Origin: Sva-07 sp963741755
Lineage (GTDB): Bacteria; Actinomycetota; Acidimicrobiia; Acidimicrobiales; Ilumatobacteraceae
Direction: 5' to 3'
NCBI GenBank assembly: GCA_963741755.1
Contig: CAVUJG010000009.1
Coordinates: 39,704 to 103,703 of the forward strand
DNA: 64,000 bases
Position 1 is the first letter of the stretch, and every line of letters starts with the position of its first letter. The position numbers and the translations under genes were made by a program. Below are positions 7,952-16,485 of this stretch, piece after piece. The notes beneath the pieces were generated by a model, which searched no databases, was not told where the DNA came from, and saw only the letters and a program-made list of their open reading frames with translations.

Positions 7952-9192
7952 CACACCGACGCCCAGTCCGCGTTCTCGCAGCGGTCACCGCGACCGTGCT
8001 GCTCCTCGCAGCATGCGGGAGTGACGACGCGGCCGACCCGCCGGCCGAGGCGGCCGCCGGCACCACGGTGTCCGAGACCGTCGACACCGCCGCTGACGAC
8101 ACGACCGTGCCGACCGAGGTGGCCACGACGGTCGAAGCGGCGCCCGAGACGACGGCGGAGCCCGAACCCGCGTGTCCGCCCGCGGTCCCCAACGAGACCC
8201 CACAGGCAGCTGGGACCGTGGCATCGTTCGACCGGGCTGCGTTCGAGATCTCCGAAGGTGTGGCCGTCGACAAGTCGGGCAACATCTACGTGTCCTTCGC
8301 TCCGCTCGGGCAGATCGTTCGTCTCGCTCCAGGGTCGAGCGAGTACGAGATGTTCGCACAGGTTCCCGATTGGGACCTCGCCCCTGAGGACTACAAGCCG
8401 ATCGCCCTGCCCGACGGCACCGATCGGCACTATGGGATCCTGGGGCTCGCGATCGATGCCGACGGCAACATCTATGCCGCAGTCGACACGCCCAACCAAG
8501 CGGGAGTCTGGAAGTTCGACTGCCGCACCGGTGAGGGCACGCGATTCGACGGCACCGAGACCATGGGGTTTGCGAACGGGCTCGCCTTCGACGACGAGGG
8601 CAACCTGTACGCGACCGACTCGTATTCGGGGATGGAGGGCGACGTCCCGCTCGCTGCGATCTGGAAGATCACCCCGGACGGCGTGGCCGAGAAGTGGCTC
8701 GAGAACACCACGCTCGGCGGCCCGAACCAGTTCAACCTCGCCAAGCCGGTCGGGGCAAATGGCATTGCCTACCGAGACGGGCTGCTCTACGTCGCCATCC
8801 TCGAGCGGACCTCGGTCTGGACGGTTCCGGTGCTCGACGACGGCACCCCGGGGGAGATGGCCCCGTACGCCGAGTCGGACATCGCATTCGTGAACGACGG
8901 GCTCGCCTTCATCCCCGACGGGATCGCGCTCGACGCCGACGGCCGCGTCTATGTCACCGACGTGGTCACCAACGGCGTCGTGAGAGTCGAACCCGGCGGT
9001 GCGATCGTTCCGGTCGCCGGCGGCGTGGAACAAGGCTTCGACACCCCGGTGAGCATTGCCTTCGGGATCGGCGCCACCGAGTTGACGATGTACGCCACCA
9101 ATCTGGCCGACCAACGCTTCGTGCCGGACGGCAAGCCTGGACCAGCACTGGTCGCGATCGACGTCGACACACCGGGGATGCCGTTGCCATAG
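7867..9192 (+). CDS. SMP-30/NHL-type beta-propeller lipoprotein
   Basis: A 441-residue predicted lipoprotein. After an unusually long 30-residue N-terminal region comes HRRPVRVLAAVTATVLLLAAC, with a lipobox LAAC at Cys50. A Thr/Glu/Ala-rich spacer (about 55-105) follows. The propeller has repeated blades: VAVDKSGNIYVSF, LAIDADGNIYAAVD, LAFDDEGNLYATDS, IALDADGRVYVTDV. These are the signatures of SMP-30/gluconolactonase-like and NHL proteins; no specific substrate can be read. It would be anchored outside the membrane. The N-terminal 30 residues match the start of the FHA protein (see 7825-7951) and are odd for a signal peptide. It ends before a strong hairpin at 9202. Confidence 0.85.
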   Translation: METTPNHTTEPGTTPPQLRLYGPSEVGRPHRRPVRVLAAVTATVLLLAACGSDDAADPPAEAAAGTTVSETVDTAADDTTVPTEVATTVEAAPETTAEPEPACPPAVPNETPQAAGTVASFDRAAFEISEGVAVDKSGNIYVSFAPLGQIVRLAPGSSEYEMFAQVPDWDLAPEDYKPIALPDGTDRHYGILGLAIDADGNIYAAVDTPNQAGVWKFDCRTGEGTRFDGTETMGFANGLAFDDEGNLYATDSYSGMEGDVPLAAIWKITPDGVAEKWLENTTLGGPNQFNLAKPVGANGIAYRDGLLYVAILERTSVWTVPVLDDGTPGEMAPYAESDIAFVNDGLAFIPDGIALDADGRVYVTDVVTNGVVRVEPGGAIVPVAGGVEQGFDTPVSIAFGIGATELTMYATNLADQRFVPDGKPGPALVAIDVDTPGMPLP

Positions 9193-9201
9193 GCGGCCGA
9201 C

Positions 9202-9235
9202 GAGCCGGGGCCGATCGCTCGATCGACCCCGGCTC
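9202..9235. terminator. Bidirectional hairpin terminator between convergent genes
   Basis: GAGCCGGGG (9202-9210) pairs with CCCCGGCTC (9227-9235), and inside it CGATCG pairs with CGATCG around a CT loop, giving a 9+6 bp stem with one C/A mismatch. There is no T-run, as is common in high-GC actinobacteria. It lies between the ends of the lipoprotein gene (plus) and the HAD gene (minus). Confidence 0.7.
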
Positions 9236-9298
9236 CTGACCTCGACGCCCGTATCCGATCTGTGCGCTCGGCGCGACGAACAAGGCGGATTTCGGGTG

Positions 9299-9932
9299 TC
9301 AGAGGTCGAGGAGTCGCTCGACCTGGGTGATCCAGGTGCGAGCCGGAACGCCGGGCTCGGCGTGGACGGCACGCCAACCCGGCGCCACGAGCCTGGTCGA
9401 CGTTGTGAGCGGCGTCGTCGACGAACACGACGTCGTTGCGCTGGTCAGTCGCGACACCGAGGCGGGCCGATGCCAGCTCGAAGAATTCTGCCTCATGCTT
9501 CTGCACACCCAGGTCCGCGGAGTAGAGCACGTCGTCGATCGGCATCATCGCCCCGAGCCGCTCCCCGAGGAACGACGCCCGACGATGCTCCTGATTGGTT
9601 GCCAACACGACCTGACAGCCGGCATCACCGGCCCGACAGGCCAGCGCGACTGCCTCGTCGATCGGGACGAAGTCGGCCTCGAACCACACGCGGAGGAACT
9701 CCTCGACGTCGACGTCGACGTCGGCGCTCAGATCGGCCAGCGCCGCACCTACGCCGTCCTCGACCGAGCGTCGGCCGTTGACGACGTCATCCCACGACCT
9801 CATGAAGAAGGCGTCGCGGAACTGCGGCCGCGTCAGCCCGAAGCTCCGCTCCATCTCGACGGTCCAGTGCCCGGCTCCGCCTCGATCGGGGTCGAGCAGG
9901 ACGCCGTCGACGTCGAGGGCCAGGATGCGCAC
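9299..9932 (-). CDS. HAD-superfamily hydrolase (one frameshift near the 3' end)
   Basis: Haloacid dehalogenase-like phosphohydrolase of unknown substrate. Motif I is LALDVDGVLL (DxD), motif II VVLATNQ, and motif III/IV K in VQKHEAEFF with VVFVDDAAHNVDQARGAG. After the last motif the frame shifts at about 9380: GAGLACRP in one frame, but WRAVHAEPGVPARTWITQVE with a stop at 9299 in the other. GGGTTGG where GGGTGG would keep the frame suggests one extra T. The start is GTG 9932 (MRILALDVDG); GTG 9950 is also possible. It is divergent from the decarboxylase at 9974. Confidence 0.8.
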
Positions 9933-9973
9933 CGGTTCAGGCTGGCACACACGGCACCCCTACGCTCCACGAG

Positions 9974-11383
9974 GTGACCCCCGACGAGTTCCGAACCCAC
10001 GGCCACGACCTGATCGACTGGATCGCCGACTACGTCGGCTCGGTCGAAACCCGCCCGGTCGGGTCGAGCGTGGCCCCCGGCGACGTCCGTTCGCAACTCC
10101 CCGAGCATCCGCCGACCGAGCCTGAGCCGTTCGAGCAGGTGATGGCCGACATCGAGCGAATCGTCGTGCCCGGCCTCACCCAGTGGCAACACCCCGGGTT
10201 CTTCGCGTACTTCCCTTCGAACACGTCGTTTCCCTCGATCCTCGGCGAGCTGCTGTCCGCCGGTCTCGGCGTGCAGGGAATGAGCTGGGTCACGTCGCCG
10301 GCGTGCACCGAGGTCGAGACGTTGATGCTCGACTGGATGCAGGAACTGCTCGACCTCCCGGCCGCCTTCCGCTCCACGAGCGACACCGGCGGCGGCGTGA
10401 TCCAGGGGACCGCAAGCGAGGCGACGCTGGTGGCGATCCTGTCCGCACGCTGGCGGGCAACGGCCGGATCGGTCAACCACGACGGCGACACCACGAAGCT
10501 CGTGGCGTACGCGACGTCGCAAGCCCACTCGAGCATCGAGAAGGGGCTGCGGATCGCCGGCGTCGGTACCGACCGGATCCGGATCGTCCCCCACGACGAG
10601 GCGTTCGCCATGCGAGCCGACGCGCTGGACGAGATGATCGCCGCCGACGCGGCCGCTGGACTCGTGCCGTTCTTCGTGTGCTCCACGCACGGCACGACGT
10701 CGTCGATGGCGTTCGATCCGACCCCGTCGATCGGCGAGGTCTGCCGCCGCCACGAGGTCTGGTTGCACGTCGACGCGGCGATGTCCGGAATCGCTGCCCT
10801 GGCTCCGGAGTTCCGCTGGGTCAACGACGGGTTGGAGTTCGCCGACTCGTACTGCACGAACCCCCACAAGTGGATGGGCGTCAACTTCGACTGCAACCTC
10901 TACTGGACCGCCGATCGCAGCGCGCTGCTCGGCGCCCTCAGCATCCTGCCGGAGTACCTGCGCTCGGAGGCCGCCGAAGCGGGCGCCGTGATCGACTACC
11001 GCGACTGGCAGATCCCGCTCGGTCGCCGCTTCCGGGCACTCAAGCTCTGGTTCGCGATTCGCTGCGACGGCGTCGCATCGTTCCAGACCATGATCCGCAG
11101 CCACGTCGCCCTGACGCAGGAACTCGCCGGATGGATCGCCGACGACGATCGGTTCGAGATCGTCGCGCCTCACCCGCTCAACCTCGTGTGCATCGCGCTG
11201 CATGGTGACGACGCGGATGCAGCAACCGACGCCCTCATCGACGCCGCCAACGCAACCGGGGAGGCGCTCTTCACCCGCACCGTGCTCGACGGCCGGACGG
11301 TCCTGCGCGTCTCGATCGGCGCCCGGTCCACCGAACGCCACCACGTCGCGTCCGCCTGGCACCTCCTCCAGCAACTCGCCTGA
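9974..11383 (+). CDS. Pyridoxal-phosphate-dependent (aromatic) amino acid decarboxylase
   Basis: A 469-residue group II decarboxylase, like aromatic-L-amino-acid or tyrosine/DOPA decarboxylases, which release CO2 to form amines. Visible motifs are WQHPGFFAYFPSN in the substrate region, PACTEVETLMLDW, the GGGVIQGTASEA loop, HVDAAMSG (cofactor Asp) and SYCTNPHKWMGVNFDC, with the Schiff-base lysine in PHKW. Length is normal for the family. The start is GTG 9974, a few bases after the divergent HAD gene. Substrate cannot be fixed from sequence; plant and bacterial members act on Tyr, DOPA, Trp or Phe. Confidence 0.92.
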   Translation: MTPDEFRTHGHDLIDWIADYVGSVETRPVGSSVAPGDVRSQLPEHPPTEPEPFEQVMADIERIVVPGLTQWQHPGFFAYFPSNTSFPSILGELLSAGLGVQGMSWVTSPACTEVETLMLDWMQELLDLPAAFRSTSDTGGGVIQGTASEATLVAILSARWRATAGSVNHDGDTTKLVAYATSQAHSSIEKGLRIAGVGTDRIRIVPHDEAFAMRADALDEMIAADAAAGLVPFFVCSTHGTTSSMAFDPTPSIGEVCRRHEVWLHVDAAMSGIAALAPEFRWVNDGLEFADSYCTNPHKWMGVNFDCNLYWTADRSALLGALSILPEYLRSEAAEAGAVIDYRDWQIPLGRRFRALKLWFAIRCDGVASFQTMIRSHVALTQELAGWIADDDRFEIVAPHPLNLVCIALHGDDADAATDALIDAANATGEALFTRTVLDGRTVLRVSIGARSTERHHVASAWHLLQQLA

Positions 11384-11388
11384 CCGTT

Positions 11389-11431
11389 CTCGTGAACAAC
11401 CTCGCGCTCTGACCGCGCATTTGTTCACGAG
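11389..11431. terminator. Perfect 11-bp inverted repeat after the decarboxylase gene
   Basis: CTCGTGAACAA (11389-11399) and TTGTTCACGAG (11421-11431) are exact inverted copies separated by 21 bp. It starts 6 bp after the decarboxylase stop and ends 37 bp before the next ATG. A transcription terminator is the simplest reading, but the AT-rich GTGAACA half-sites and long spacer could also serve a dimeric regulator of the downstream SDR gene. Confidence 0.5.
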
Positions 11432-11468
11432 TTCGATGGGGGCGGGCGCAGATTGACAGGATGCAGCC

Positions 11469-12251
11469 ATGACCAACGCTCGACCAGTGGCACTCATCAC
11501 GATGGCGACGGGCTACGTCGGCCCGGCGCTGGCACGTTCGCTGGCGTCTCGGGGGTACGACCTCGTGCTGCAGGGCGCGGACGGCGACGACACGATGGTG
11601 GGCATCGAGGCGCCGTTCGCTGCGCAGGTGCCCGAACTCGAAGCGCTCGGCGCGACCGTCCACACCGTGACCGACGTCGACCTGTCGACCGCCGACGGAA
11701 ATCGGGCACTCGTCGCCGCGAGCCTCGACCGATTCGGTCGGCTCGATTCCGCGTGCCTGGTCACCGGACTGATCGTGGTCGGCAAGTTCCTCGACATGAC
11801 GATCGACCAGTGGGAACGGGTCAAGCGGATGAATCTCGACATGGTGTTCCACGGCCTCCAAGCGGTGTTGCCACCGATGGTCGAGGCGAAGCAGGGTCAG
11901 GTCGTCGTGTTCACGTCCGCCACCGGTGCCCGCCCCGACCCGATCACGTCGATCTACGGCGGCACGCGGGCAGGAGCCAACGGCATCGTGCGCGCGGTCG
12001 GGCTCGAGCACGCCCGAGACGGCGTGCAGGTCAACGCAGTCGGCACGAACTACATGGATTTCCCCGGTTTCCTCAAGGCGTCGCGAGCCGACACCGACCC
12101 AGAACGGCGTGCGGCGATCGAGGCGCAGGTGCCGATGAAGAAGCTCGGCACCATGGACGAACTCGCCGCGTTCACGAGCGTCCTGCTCGACGGGACGAGC
12201 CGGTTCCAGACGGGCCAGTTCTTCAGCTTCAGCGGCGGCTGGAGTACCTGA
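11469..12251 (+). CDS. Short-chain dehydrogenase/reductase with atypical active site
   Basis: 260 residues with the Rossmann fold of classical SDRs: the cofactor loop reads TMATGYVGPALA in place of TGxxxGxG, DVDLSTADG follows, NLDMVFHGLQA sits in the NxxL helix, and the catalytic-serine strand is VVVFTSATG. The active-site YxxxK reads YGGTR, so arginine replaces the catalytic lysine. The C-terminal FSFSGGWS is the usual SDR end. NAD(P) reduction of an unknown carbonyl is possible, but with Lys missing the enzyme may have altered or no dehydrogenase activity. It ends 23 bp inside the convergent Nudix gene. Confidence 0.85.
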   Translation: MTNARPVALITMATGYVGPALARSLASRGYDLVLQGADGDDTMVGIEAPFAAQVPELEALGATVHTVTDVDLSTADGNRALVAASLDRFGRLDSACLVTGLIVVGKFLDMTIDQWERVKRMNLDMVFHGLQAVLPPMVEAKQGQVVVFTSATGARPDPITSIYGGTRAGANGIVRAVGLEHARDGVQVNAVGTNYMDFPGFLKASRADTDPERRAAIEAQVPMKKLGTMDELAAFTSVLLDGTSRFQTGQFFSFSGGWST

Positions 12252-12886
12252 GCAGGTCGACCAGCATGTGAGCGGTGGCGCCCCACACGGTCTCGTCGTC
12301 GAGTTCGAAGAAGTGCAGCGGTCGGTCCATCGGCGGACTCCCCCAGCGCTCCATCCGGTAGGTGCCGGGTCGGGCAAGCTCGGCCAACGGCGTCCACATC
12401 ACGCGGTCGACCTCGCCAGTCAGGGCTTCGACCGGGGGCCGGTGATCGAGCACCGACACGATCGGCACGATGTAGCTGCGGCTGACGATCGTGTTGAGGT
12501 GAGGGAGTTCGCCGACGATGCTCGGGATGGCAGGATCGAGGCCGACCTCCTCGTGCGCCTCGCGTAGCGCCGTCTCGGTTGGGGTCTCGCCGGGGTCGAG
12601 GCGTCCACCGGGGAAGCTGATCTCGCCGCGATGGTTGCGCATCTGCATCGACCGGCGCGTCGAGCAGCACTTCGGCCCCATCGTCGCCTTCGAACAGGGC
12701 GACCAGCACCGCGGACACGCGAGCGTCGGGGAACGAGGGCAACAGCGGCGCCGAGTGCTCGGGTACCTCCGCGACGACGTCGTCGACGCTCCAGCGGGTG
12801 CCGTGCGGCCACGGCGGATCGTGATGCTCGGTCCACACATCCGGACGCGGGATCTGCTGGTTGCCGCCGCGCCGGCGCTCGGTCAT
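12229..12886 (-). CDS. Nudix hydrolase, CoA pyrophosphatase-like (one frameshift)
   Basis: Likely cleaves CoA or another nucleoside diphosphate derivative. The Nudix box is complete: GGRLDPGETPTETALREAHEEVGL read in two parts, GGRLDPGETPTE and ALREAHEEVGL. RSMQMRNHRGEISFPGG before it is the UPF0035/CoA pyrophosphatase signature. The N-terminal part (MTERRRGGNQQIPRP to GAEVLL) is in another frame; the switch is near 12660, where one extra G (CTCGACGCG for CTCACGCG) would explain it. The start ATG 12886 overlaps the stop of the upstream Cys/Met enzyme by 4 bp (ATGA), so the two are co-transcribed. Confidence 0.85.
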
Positions 12887-14034
12887 GCAACGCCTCGCGG
12901 CGCCGTGGACGTGAGTGCGTGATCGAGATCGGCCCACAGGTCCTCGACGTGCTCGCACCCGACGCTGAAGCGAATCAAGGTCGCCGGGATGCGTTCCTGA
13001 CCGGGAATCGTCGACCGGCGTTCCATCGTCGACTCGACCCCGCCGAGGCTGGTGGCGTGATTGATCAACTCGGCGCGTTCGCACACCTCGGTGGCACGCT
13101 CGCCGGACCCCGTCGTCTCGAACGAGAGCATCGCACCGAAGCCGTTCATGAAGCGGGCGGCGACCTCGTGGGTCGGGTGGCTCGCCAGCCCTGGGTAGCG
13201 GACGCGGGCGACCTCGGGATGCACTTCGAGGCGGGCCGCAAGTTCCATGGCGTTCGCCTGGGCACGTTCGAGCCGGAGCCCGAGTGTGCGGGCGCCGCGG
13301 ATCGTGAGGAACGCCTCCATCGCGCCGATGCTCGCACCGTGGAGCAGTCGGCGTTCGTGGAACTCGTCGAAGAGGTCGTCGCGCGACACCGTGAGCACGC
13401 CCGCCAACAGGTCCGAGTGGCCGCCGATGAACTTGGTCGCCGAGTGCATCACGACGTCGGCACCGAGAGCGAGCGGCTGCTGGTTGAGCGGGGTGGCGAA
13501 CGTGCTGTCGACGGCCACGAGCGTGGTGGACGAACGCGGCGCCGAACAGATCGTGGGGAGGTCGGCGACGGTGATCAACGGGTTCTCCGGCGACTCGAGC
13601 CACACCAGGTCACACTCGGCGACCGCGGCAACCCAGGCGGCGGTATCGGCCTGATCGAGGCGCCGGACAGTCCAGCGCCCCTGACGTTCACCCTCGGCGA
13701 CGATGCCGGCAACGCCGTGATAGGGATCGGTCGGGATCGCGATCGTTGCACCGACGGCCAAGCGCTGGAAGACGACGGCGGCAGCGGCCATGCCCGACGC
13801 GAACGCGAGCGACCGTCCTCCATCGAGGCCACCGAGGAGCGCTTCGAGCGCATCGGTGGTCGCGGTCCCGTCCGACCGGCTGTAGACCCGATCGTCGGGA
13901 AGATAGAAGTTCGATGCGAACACCGGCGCCACGTTCAGCGGGGCGCCGGGCGTGCGATCGCGAGCACCGGCGACGAGCCAGGTCTGAGGCGTCCAGGTCG
14001 GCACGTGATCGTCCTGCGAAGTCCCGTCGTTCAT
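12883..14034 (-). CDS. Cys/Met metabolism PLP-dependent enzyme (cystathionine gamma-synthase/lyase type)
   Basis: 383 residues of fold-type I trans-sulfuration enzyme. Seen are SLAFASGMAAA, the cofactor Tyr in DPYHGVAGI, WLESPENPL, VVAVDSTFATP-like LVAVDSTFATPLNQ, and the Schiff-base lysine in VMHSATKFIGGHSD. The C-terminal part has SLGGVESTMERRST and IRFSVGCEHVEDLWADL. It may make or break cystathionine, or cleave methionine or cysteine; the sequence alone does not decide. It overlaps the Nudix gene downstream by 4 bp. Confidence 0.9.
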   Translation of the reverse strand: MNDGTSQDDHVPTWTPQTWLVAGARDRTPGAPLNVAPVFASNFYLPDDRVYSRSDGTATTDALEALLGGLDGGRSLAFASGMAAAAVVFQRLAVGATIAIPTDPYHGVAGIVAEGERQGRWTVRRLDQADTAAWVAAVAECDLVWLESPENPLITVADLPTICSAPRSSTTLVAVDSTFATPLNQQPLALGADVVMHSATKFIGGHSDLLAGVLTVSRDDLFDEFHERRLLHGASIGAMEAFLTIRGARTLGLRLERAQANAMELAARLEVHPEVARVRYPGLASHPTHEVAARFMNGFGAMLSFETTGSGERATEVCERAELINHATSLGGVESTMERRSTIPGQERIPATLIRFSVGCEHVEDLWADLDHALTSTAPRGVA

Positions 14035-14062
14035 TGCTGCGACCGTATCGCCAGGCCTCTCG

Positions 14063-14587
14063 TCAATCGTCGTCGTCAGCCCCGGAGCTGAACGAGTCCT
14101 TCCAGCGCTTCAACGAGTTCACGCCACCGCCGACCACGCGTCCCGCACCCCGACCGAGTTGCTCGCTCGACGGCCGAGCGGTATCGCCGTCGGCGGCTTT
14201 CGCCTCGGCCTTGGCAGCCTTGCGTTCGGCACGTGGCACCTTCTCGGTGAAATCGGTGTGGAACCACACGAACCACAGCACGAATGCGACGGCGCCGAGC
14301 AGCAGCCGACTGGTGTTGTCGATCGAGACCCACGGCTGCACGGCACCGGCGAGCAACAGCAACATCACGACCACGTCGAGTTGCTTGTGAACGCGCTTGC
14401 CGGCCCAACTGAATGCACCGGCCGCTCCCTTGGTGATCGCTGCGTTGAGGATGATGACGAGCCCGAGCACCGCCGGCACCGCCGGCTGCGGCATCTGGAT
14501 CGCCACACTGATCAGCCCGACGCCCAACAGGTACTCGATGAGCTGATGCATCCAGAACGGACGTCGCACTCGTTCGATCTCGACCAT
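14063..14587 (-). CDS. Four-span membrane protein, function unknown
   Basis: A 174-residue protein. Four hydrophobic segments are visible: LIEYLLGVGLISVAIQ, AVPAVLGLVIILNAAI, LDVVVMLLLLAGAVQPW and LLLGAVAFVLWFVWF. A charged Ala/Lys-rich stretch (RAERKAAKAEAKAADGD) and an acidic end (SSGADDDD) follow. The N-terminal VRRPFWMHQLIEYLLG is compact and may be conserved in the lineage. No family recognised. It lies 28 bp upstream of the start of the Cys/Met enzyme on the same strand... that is, it is transcribed towards that gene's start and may lead its operon. Confidence 0.7.
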   Translation of the reverse strand: MVEIERVRRPFWMHQLIEYLLGVGLISVAIQMPQPAVPAVLGLVIILNAAITKGAAGAFSWAGKRVHKQLDVVVMLLLLAGAVQPWVSIDNTSRLLLGAVAFVLWFVWFHTDFTEKVPRAERKAAKAEAKAADGDTARPSSEQLGRGAGRVVGGGVNSLKRWKDSFSSGADDDD

Positions 14588-14722
14588 CCCGGTGATCCTA
14601 CGGCCGGCGTTCGCAGCGAGCGTGCTCGATTCGGCGGCGCCACTCCCGACCAGACCTCCCTACAGTGATGAGCGTCTGCGAACCACCTGCAACAGCCCGG
14701 CGATCGGAGCGAGGAGCCATCG

Positions 14723-15642
14723 ATGGCCGCAAGACATTGGACCACCGCCGACATCCCCGATCAGTCGGGTCGGGTCGCCGTCGTGACAGGGTCGAACACC
14801 GGCCTCGGACTGGCGACCGTCGGAGGCCCTCGCTGGCGCTGGCGCCGAGGTGGTCATGGCCGTCCGCAATCTCGACAAGGGAGAAGCGGCGCGATCGCAG
14901 ATCCTCGAACAGCACCCGGACGGCCACGATCCACGTTCAGTCGCTCGACCTCGCGTCGCTCGACTCGGTGCGGACCGCCGCCGACGAACTCCTGGCGCGC
15001 TACGACCGACTCGACCTGTTGATCAACAACGCTGGGCTGATGTACACCAAATGGCAGACCACCGCCGACGGGTTCGAGTTGCAGATGGGTGTCAACCACC
15101 TCGGCCACTTCGCGCTGACCTCGGTGCTGCTCGATCGGCTGATGGCCACGCCCGGTTCACGGATTGTCAACGTCAGCAGCGTCGCCCACAAGATCAGGTC
15201 GACGCTCGACCCGACCACGATGATGTCCGGCGAGAAGTACGACCGCACCGCCGCCTACGGGCGGTCGAAGCTCGCCAACCTGCTGTTCACTTACGAGCTG
15301 CAACGTCGCCTCGATGCGGCCGAGTCGACGACTGCCGCCTTGGCCGCTCACCCCGGCGTGTCGGCAACCGAACTCGGTCGCGAGTCGCCACCCGTGGTCC
15401 AGTTCTCGATGAAGATCGGCAAGCCGCTACTGCAGTCGGCGGCGAAGGGCGCCCTCCCGCAGCTCCGGGCCGCCACCGACCCCGATGCGGCGGGCGGCCA
15501 GTACTACGGACCGGACGGCTTCATGGAGTGGCGCGGCAACCCGGTCGTCGTGACATCGTCCGAGCGCTCGCACGACCGCGACCTCCAGCAGGCGTTGTGG
15601 GCCGAGTCCGAGCGCCTGACCGGCATCACCTGGCCGATCTGA
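14723..15642 (+). pseudogene. SDR-family oxidoreductase (retinol dehydrogenase/POR-like), two frameshifts
   Basis: Reconstructed as one gene from ATG 14723. The cofactor motif RVAVVTGSNTGLGLAT is in one frame up to about 14820; AGAEVVMAVRNLDKGEAAR is in a second frame to about 14930; LDLASLDSVRTAADELL to the stop TGA 15642 is in a third. The third part has LINNAGLMY, NHLGHFALTSVLL, the catalytic serine in RIVNVSSVAH and YxxxK in AAYGRSKLANLLFTYELQ. Each break is explained by a single extra base (GTCGGAG for GCGGAG-type spacing; GGCCACG for GGCACG). It is either a recent pseudogene or an intact gene with sequencing indels. Confidence 0.75.
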
Positions 15643-15655
15643 AGCTCCTCGCGCA

Positions 15656-15990
15656 GTCGGCAGCTCGCGTTGGCCTCCCGGAAGCGCACGAGGAGCCGCA
15701 TTTCGACCTCACGTCGTTTCGCGTCGGCACGAAGATCTCGCGACCGCGCCGCCCGACGGCGGCGTCGTTCGGGTATTCGTCGATGAGTCCGAAGCTCGAG
15801 CATGCGTTGCTGAAGCTTGACCGGCGTCGAATTGCTCCTCTGGGGCGAGAAGGTCTCGGGTGTCAGCGTGTCGCTCGCCACGGCCGACGCTCGACGGGTG
15901 GCCGAACTGCTCGAGGAGTCGTGGCGTCGCCGTGCGCCGAAGCGAGCCATCGCCGCGTTGACGCCCCGCGGCCGCAGCCGAATGATCTGA
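15656..15990 (+). pseudogene. MmcQ/YjbR-family protein remnant, several frameshifts
   Basis: Pieces in different frames add up to a CyaY-like DNA-binding-fold (MmcQ/YjbR) protein of about 110 residues: LALALPEAHEEPHFDLTSFR (needing one more C near 15675), ATAPPDGGVVRVFVDESEA, then ELLLWGEKVSGVSVSLATAD and AELLEESWRRRAPKRAIA to a TGA at 15990. Function of the family is poorly known. No start codon is clear, and at least three indels are needed, so it is listed as broken. Confidence 0.6.
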
Positions 15991-16045
15991 CGCGACCGGT
16001 ACCTGCCCGCTCGACTCGAACACGTCGCTTCAGTAGCGGCACCAG

Positions 16046-16457
16046 ATGCCCATCAAGCTGGAGAACGTCGGTATCGCTGTCCGCGACATCGAGGCGACGA
16101 TCGCCTTCTTCACCGACCTCGGTCCACCGTTGTCGGCCGCGACACAGTGAGCGGCGAGTGGGCCGACACCGCTGTCGGCCTCGACGGAAACCACGCCCGC
16201 ATCGCCATGCTCCAGACCCCGAACGGCAACGGCGTCTGGAGCTCTTCGAGTACATCCACCCCGACGCAATCGAGACGGAACCGACCCGGCCCAACGAGAT
16301 CGGCATGCACCGCGTCGCCCTCGGTCGACGACATCGACCAGGCGCTCGAGGTCGCTGCGAGGCATGGCTGCTTCCACTCGGGCGTCGCGAGAGAGGACAT
16401 CAAAGGCATGCCAGCACCGATCGAGTCACCATCGTGATGCTGGCGCAGGAGCTGTAG
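16046..16457 (+). pseudogene. VOC-family (methylmalonyl-CoA epimerase/glyoxalase-like) protein, frameshifted
   Basis: ATG 16046 begins MPIKLENVGIAVRDIEATIA, a typical first strand of a vicinal oxygen chelate protein. That frame stops at 16150. The body continues in others: VSGEWADTAVGLDGNHARIA, then LELFEYIHPDAIETEPTRPN, NEIGMHRVA, SVDDIDQALEVAARHGC, and finally VMLAQEL to TAG 16457. At least three frame changes break the reading. The metal ligand positions (His in NVGIAV region absent, E in LELFEY, H in GMHRVA) are partly present. Confidence 0.65.
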
Positions 16458-16485
16458 ACGAGCTGACCTGCGCGAGACTGCCCCG

